Shown in pieces: positions 61,359-64,000 of a stretch of 64,000 nucleotides of DNA. Source of the stretch: Caulobacter mirabilis (GTDB taxonomy: Bacteria > Pseudomonadota > Alphaproteobacteria > Caulobacterales > Caulobacteraceae); NCBI RefSeq assembly GCF_002749615.1, contig NZ_CP024201.1, forward strand, positions 868,001-932,000. Reading direction: 5' to 3'. The notes under the pieces were generated by a model. It did not search any database, was not told the origin of the DNA, and saw nothing but the letters and a program-made list of their open reading frames with translations. The position numbers were made by a program, and so were the translations under genes. Position 1 is the first letter of the stretch. Each line of letters opens with the position of its first letter.

Positions 61359-63572
61359 TCAGAAACGGGCCGTCAGGCCGGCGATGAAGGTGCGGCCGCG
61401 GCCGGTCAGGGCCGAGTAGGCGCCGAAGCTGGACGCCGCGTAGCCGTAGACCTTGTCCTCGACGTTCTCGACCGAGAAGAACAGCTCCGCCCGCTGGTTC
61501 ACCGCGTAGCTGCCGTACAGGTCGACGAGGGTGTAGGCCTCCGTCGGCGTCCAGCCCACGCCGAACTGCGCCACCTGGCCTTCGCCGGTGTAGCGCGCCT
61601 GAGCCCCGAGGATCAGCCGGCGCTCGAACAGCCGCGCGCCCACGTCCAGCGTGGCGGTGGTGTCGGGCAGGATCGAACCTTCGCCGTTGCCCGCGCCCGC
61701 CCCGTCGCCGACCGGCTGGTCGGTGTCGGTCTTGGCGAAGGCCAGGTTGGCGTAGGCGACCCCGGCGTCGTAACCGCCCTCGATCTCCAGTCCCTGCATG
61801 ACGGTCTCGCCCGGGCGGTTCACCCACATCGCGGTCAGACCGCGGCCCGGAACGTTGACGAAGTCGTTGACGATGAAGTTGTCGATGCTGTTGCGGAAGT
61901 AGCCGACCTTGAGCCGCAGGCGATCGTCGTCGCGGAACAGGCCGTCGCGCTTGAAGTTGGCGCCCAGGTCCCAGCCCTTGTTCGTCTCCGCGTCCAGGTC
62001 GAGATTGTTGGCCACGCCCGAGCCGACGCCGTTGCCGAACGGCGCCAGCGAGAAGAACACCTCGTGCGTCGTCGGCGGCCGGAAGGTGTGGGCGTAGGTC
62101 GCGTAGAGCTCCAGGTCCTTGGTCGCCTGGAAGACGACGCCGACCTTGGGGAGCCATTTCCCGCCGTCGCGTCCGACCCACTTGTCGCCGCAGGGCGGAC
62201 CGCCGACCGGACCGGGGCAATCGCCCGCGCCGGCGTTGTAGGGCGGCCGGTAGCCCTTCATCTTCCAGGCGTCGTAGCGCAGGCCGGCGATCAGGCTGTA
62301 GCGGCCGAAGTCGAACTCGGCGTCCGAGAACAGGCTGGTCTTGTCCAGCTTGCCGGGGTGGTTGCCGCCGCGCATGGCCAGGGTCTGGAAGTCCTCGCGC
62401 CCCCAGGAGACGCCGTAGGCCAGCCGGACGTCGACATCATCGCCGAGGGTCAGGGTCGAGCGGTTGGTCGCGTTCAGGCCGTAGCCCTTGTTGCGGGTTT
62501 CCCGGCCGGCGTACGAGCCGCCCGTCCCGACATACTGCAGATGGGTGTCGTTGTAGTAGGCGCTGACGGCGAGGTTCAGCCAGTTTCCGCCCGGCGTGAA
62601 ACGGTAGTCGGCCGTCCAGGTCTGGTTGTCGATCGCCCAGGTGTAGTTGGAATTGACGAACTGGTTCTCGTACAGGCGCACGCCGACCGAGAAATCGTGG
62701 TCCTGGTTCGGCGACACCGTCACCTTGAGCAGGCCGCCCTGCGGTGAGTTCGAGGACTGGCGGCCGGGCTGGACGGGCTGGCCGCCGCCGGCCTTGTAGT
62801 CCCCGGTCTCGGTGTAGGCGACGCCGGCGAAGACATCGATCCGGCCGTCCCCGCCCCACAGGCCGTCGAAGCGCGCGCCGCCGGAGATCGAGCCCGCGAC
62901 GTCGGCGCCGTTGTCGCCGAGTTTGAGCCGCACCATCCCGCCGACGGTCTGGCCTTCGAGCAGGACGTCGTCGAGCGACAGGGTCCGGAAGTTGGCCGCG
63001 CCGGTCAGCGTCCCGCTGCCGTGGGCGCCCGCGACCGCGCCGCGGGTGACGTCGATCCCGGCCAGGAGCTCCGGCTGGATGTAGAGCAGGGACCCGCCGG
63101 AGGCCTCGTGGCCGGCGATGTTCTTGAAGGCCTGCGGAACGCCGTCGATCATGGCGTTGACCCGGCCGTAGCCGCTCATGCCGCGGATGTTGACCTCGAT
63201 GCCCGGTTGGCTGGAGGACTGGCGGGTCGACACGCCGGGCGTCGCGCGCAGGGCGGTCTGCGGATTGCCGGAGAACCGGGTCTGCAGTTCCTTGCCGTCG
63301 ATTGAGCTGATCGGGGCCGCGGTCTTGTAGGGCGTGTCGCCCGCGGCGCCGGGGGCGCCGGCTTCATCAGCGCCGGCTTCAACGCGCACGGGCCCGAGCG
63401 CGATCGTCCCGTCCGGTTGCGGAGCCGGCTTCGGCGTCGTCGCGCCGTCGACGGACTGCGCCAGGGCAGGACGAGCCAAGGCCAGCGGTCCGACCGCCGC
63501 CGTCGCCATCAAGACCGCGCCCAGCAGTCGGCGCTGCGCGCCGCCTGCGATGTTTCTCGTACTCTTGGTCAC
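61359..63572 (-). CDS. TonB-dependent receptor, probably for heme or iron complex
   Basis: 737 residues from a GTG with AGGGGG upstream. Signal peptide ends RPALAQ; plug domain has GIEVNIRGMSGYGRVNAMIDGVPQAF and IDVTRGAVAGAHGSGTLTGAANF; barrel ends TFIAGLTARF. Plug wording such as MIDGVPQAFKNIAGHE and the barrel FRPPTTHEVFFSLAPF resemble the hemoglobin/heme receptor branch, but no decisive motif is present. A near-perfect Fur box lies over its promoter, so it is iron-repressed. It imports an iron source across the outer membrane using TonB. Confidence 0.92.
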   Translation of the reverse strand: MTKSTRNIAGGAQRRLLGAVLMATAAVGPLALARPALAQSVDGATTPKPAPQPDGTIALGPVRVEAGADEAGAPGAAGDTPYKTAAPISSIDGKELQTRFSGNPQTALRATPGVSTRQSSSQPGIEVNIRGMSGYGRVNAMIDGVPQAFKNIAGHEASGGSLLYIQPELLAGIDVTRGAVAGAHGSGTLTGAANFRTLSLDDVLLEGQTVGGMVRLKLGDNGADVAGSISGGARFDGLWGGDGRIDVFAGVAYTETGDYKAGGGQPVQPGRQSSNSPQGGLLKVTVSPNQDHDFSVGVRLYENQFVNSNYTWAIDNQTWTADYRFTPGGNWLNLAVSAYYNDTHLQYVGTGGSYAGRETRNKGYGLNATNRSTLTLGDDVDVRLAYGVSWGREDFQTLAMRGGNHPGKLDKTSLFSDAEFDFGRYSLIAGLRYDAWKMKGYRPPYNAGAGDCPGPVGGPPCGDKWVGRDGGKWLPKVGVVFQATKDLELYATYAHTFRPPTTHEVFFSLAPFGNGVGSGVANNLDLDAETNKGWDLGANFKRDGLFRDDDRLRLKVGYFRNSIDNFIVNDFVNVPGRGLTAMWVNRPGETVMQGLEIEGGYDAGVAYANLAFAKTDTDQPVGDGAGAGNGEGSILPDTTATLDVGARLFERRLILGAQARYTGEGQVAQFGVGWTPTEAYTLVDLYGSYAVNQRAELFFSVENVEDKVYGYAASSFGAYSALTGRGRTFIAGLTARF

Positions 63573-63601
63573 GTGACCCCCTGCAGCAAACTGAGGAGGC
63601 C

Positions 63602-63630
63602 CTGATAATGATTCTGAGAATCATTATCAA
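63602..63630 (-). promoter_or_regulatory. Fur box overlapping the receptor promoter
   Basis: A 27-base dyad (TGATAATGATTCT at 63603-63615, centre 63616, exact complement at 63617-63629). On the minus strand TTGATA (63630-63625), a 17-base spacer and TATCAG (63607-63602) form the promoter, so the dyad covers the promoter from -35 to -10. Fe-bound Fur would block RNA polymerase. It lies 30 bases upstream of the GTG start. Confidence 0.9.
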
Positions 63631-63697
63631 TACGATCGGGCGATCCAAGATCCGGGAGGGGTCTCACCGCCCCGGAACAGGGCCCATGGCGCTGGGA

Positions 63698-64000
63698 TCA
63701 GGCCTCGTCGACCGCGCCGGGCAGGCGCGAGCGGGACTGCAGCCACATCACGCCCATCAGGTCGCTGACCGAGGCCTTCAGCCGGCCGAAGTTGGTGTAC
63801 TTCGACACGCCGGTCTCGCGGTGGCGGTGGTTCACCGGCTCGAAGGCGATGTCGTACCCCTCGCGCCGCATCAGCGCCGGCAGATAGCGGTGGATGTGAT
63901 CGAAGTAGGGCAGGCGCAGGAAGGCGTCGCGGCGGAAGGCCTTCAGGCCGCAGCCGGTATCGGTCGCGCCGTCCTTCAGCAGCCAGTTGCGCACGCCGTT
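63698..64000 (-). CDS. Glycosyltransferase family 2, dolichol-phosphate mannosyltransferase-like (partial)
   Basis: The C-terminal 100 residues of a GT2 enzyme; the start is beyond the window. The block NGVRNWLLKDGATDTGCGLKAFRRDAFLRLPYFDHIHRYLPALMRREGY, then VNHRHRETGVSKYTNFGRLKAS, is typical of polyprenyl-phosphate glycosyltransferases of the ArnC/DPM1 kind. It should transfer a sugar from a nucleotide donor to a lipid carrier for envelope glycans. No TM segments appear in this part, in contrast to ArnC. The GTG at 63994 is internal. Confidence 0.88.
   Translation of the reverse strand, partial: NGVRNWLLKDGATDTGCGLKAFRRDAFLRLPYFDHIHRYLPALMRREGYDIAFEPVNHRHRETGVSKYTNFGRLKASVSDLMGVMWLQSRSRLPGAVDEA

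Overview
The window is a piece of a GC-rich alphaproteobacterial chromosome, most likely Caulobacterales (Caulobacter or Phenylobacterium type). This is inferred from the dense, high-GC coding, the phaA-phaB/phaR cluster, the metX-metW pair, large TonB-dependent receptors, a DUF4908-like protein and a dispersed intergenic inverted repeat. No 16S or other taxonomic marker is present, so the placement is an inference.

Layout. 1-2.0 kb: end of a NarL-type histidine kinase, then a convergent ABC exporter pair. 2.3-8.0 kb: a complete RND efflux operon (adaptor, pump, outer membrane factor). 8.0-10.2 kb: an amidinotransferase and a membrane protein, divergent from a TetR regulator. 10.2-18.3 kb: a CPA1 antiporter, a penicillin-acylase-family hydrolase, a DUF4198 protein and a TonB-dependent receptor. 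18.3-27.5 kb: a copper module made of a second RND operon, a CopA-type P1B ATPase and a CueR regulator. Three near-identical CueR-type operators link these units. 27.6-29.1 kb: a TetR regulator with an alpha/beta hydrolase.

29.1-41.2 kb is an acquired island, visibly poorer in GC and with several non-ATG starts. It ends in a large serine recombinase whose last codons run into the 3' half of a tRNA-Arg(ACG) gene, the probable integration site. Its cargo is a set of defence-like genes: a protein with two PD-(D/E)XK-like domains, a STAND-like ATPase fused to an Mrr nuclease, a DUF4238 protein, a SIR2 protein translationally coupled to an unrecognised 208-residue protein, a HEPN-like protein followed by a degenerate restriction-endonuclease-like protein, and a membrane-anchored protein. 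A densely self-complementary stretch near 38.16-38.34 kb and a small XRE regulator precede the recombinase module.

41.4-64 kb is backbone again: P1 peptidase, gamma-glutamyltransferase, sensor kinase, pyrD-DUF952-sixA-like, metX-metW-nuclease, a phospholipase D family protein, a P-II protein, a methyltransferase, gloB, a DUF985 cupin, a DUF4908-like protein, phaB, phaA and phaR, an AraC regulator, small membrane proteins, a TonB receptor behind a near-perfect Fur box, and a truncated glycosyltransferase.

The most interesting parts are the island's SIR2/unknown pair facing a HEPN/nuclease pair, the STAND-Mrr fusion, the multi-hairpin region, and the three-site CueR regulon that appears to include an HAE1-type RND pump.
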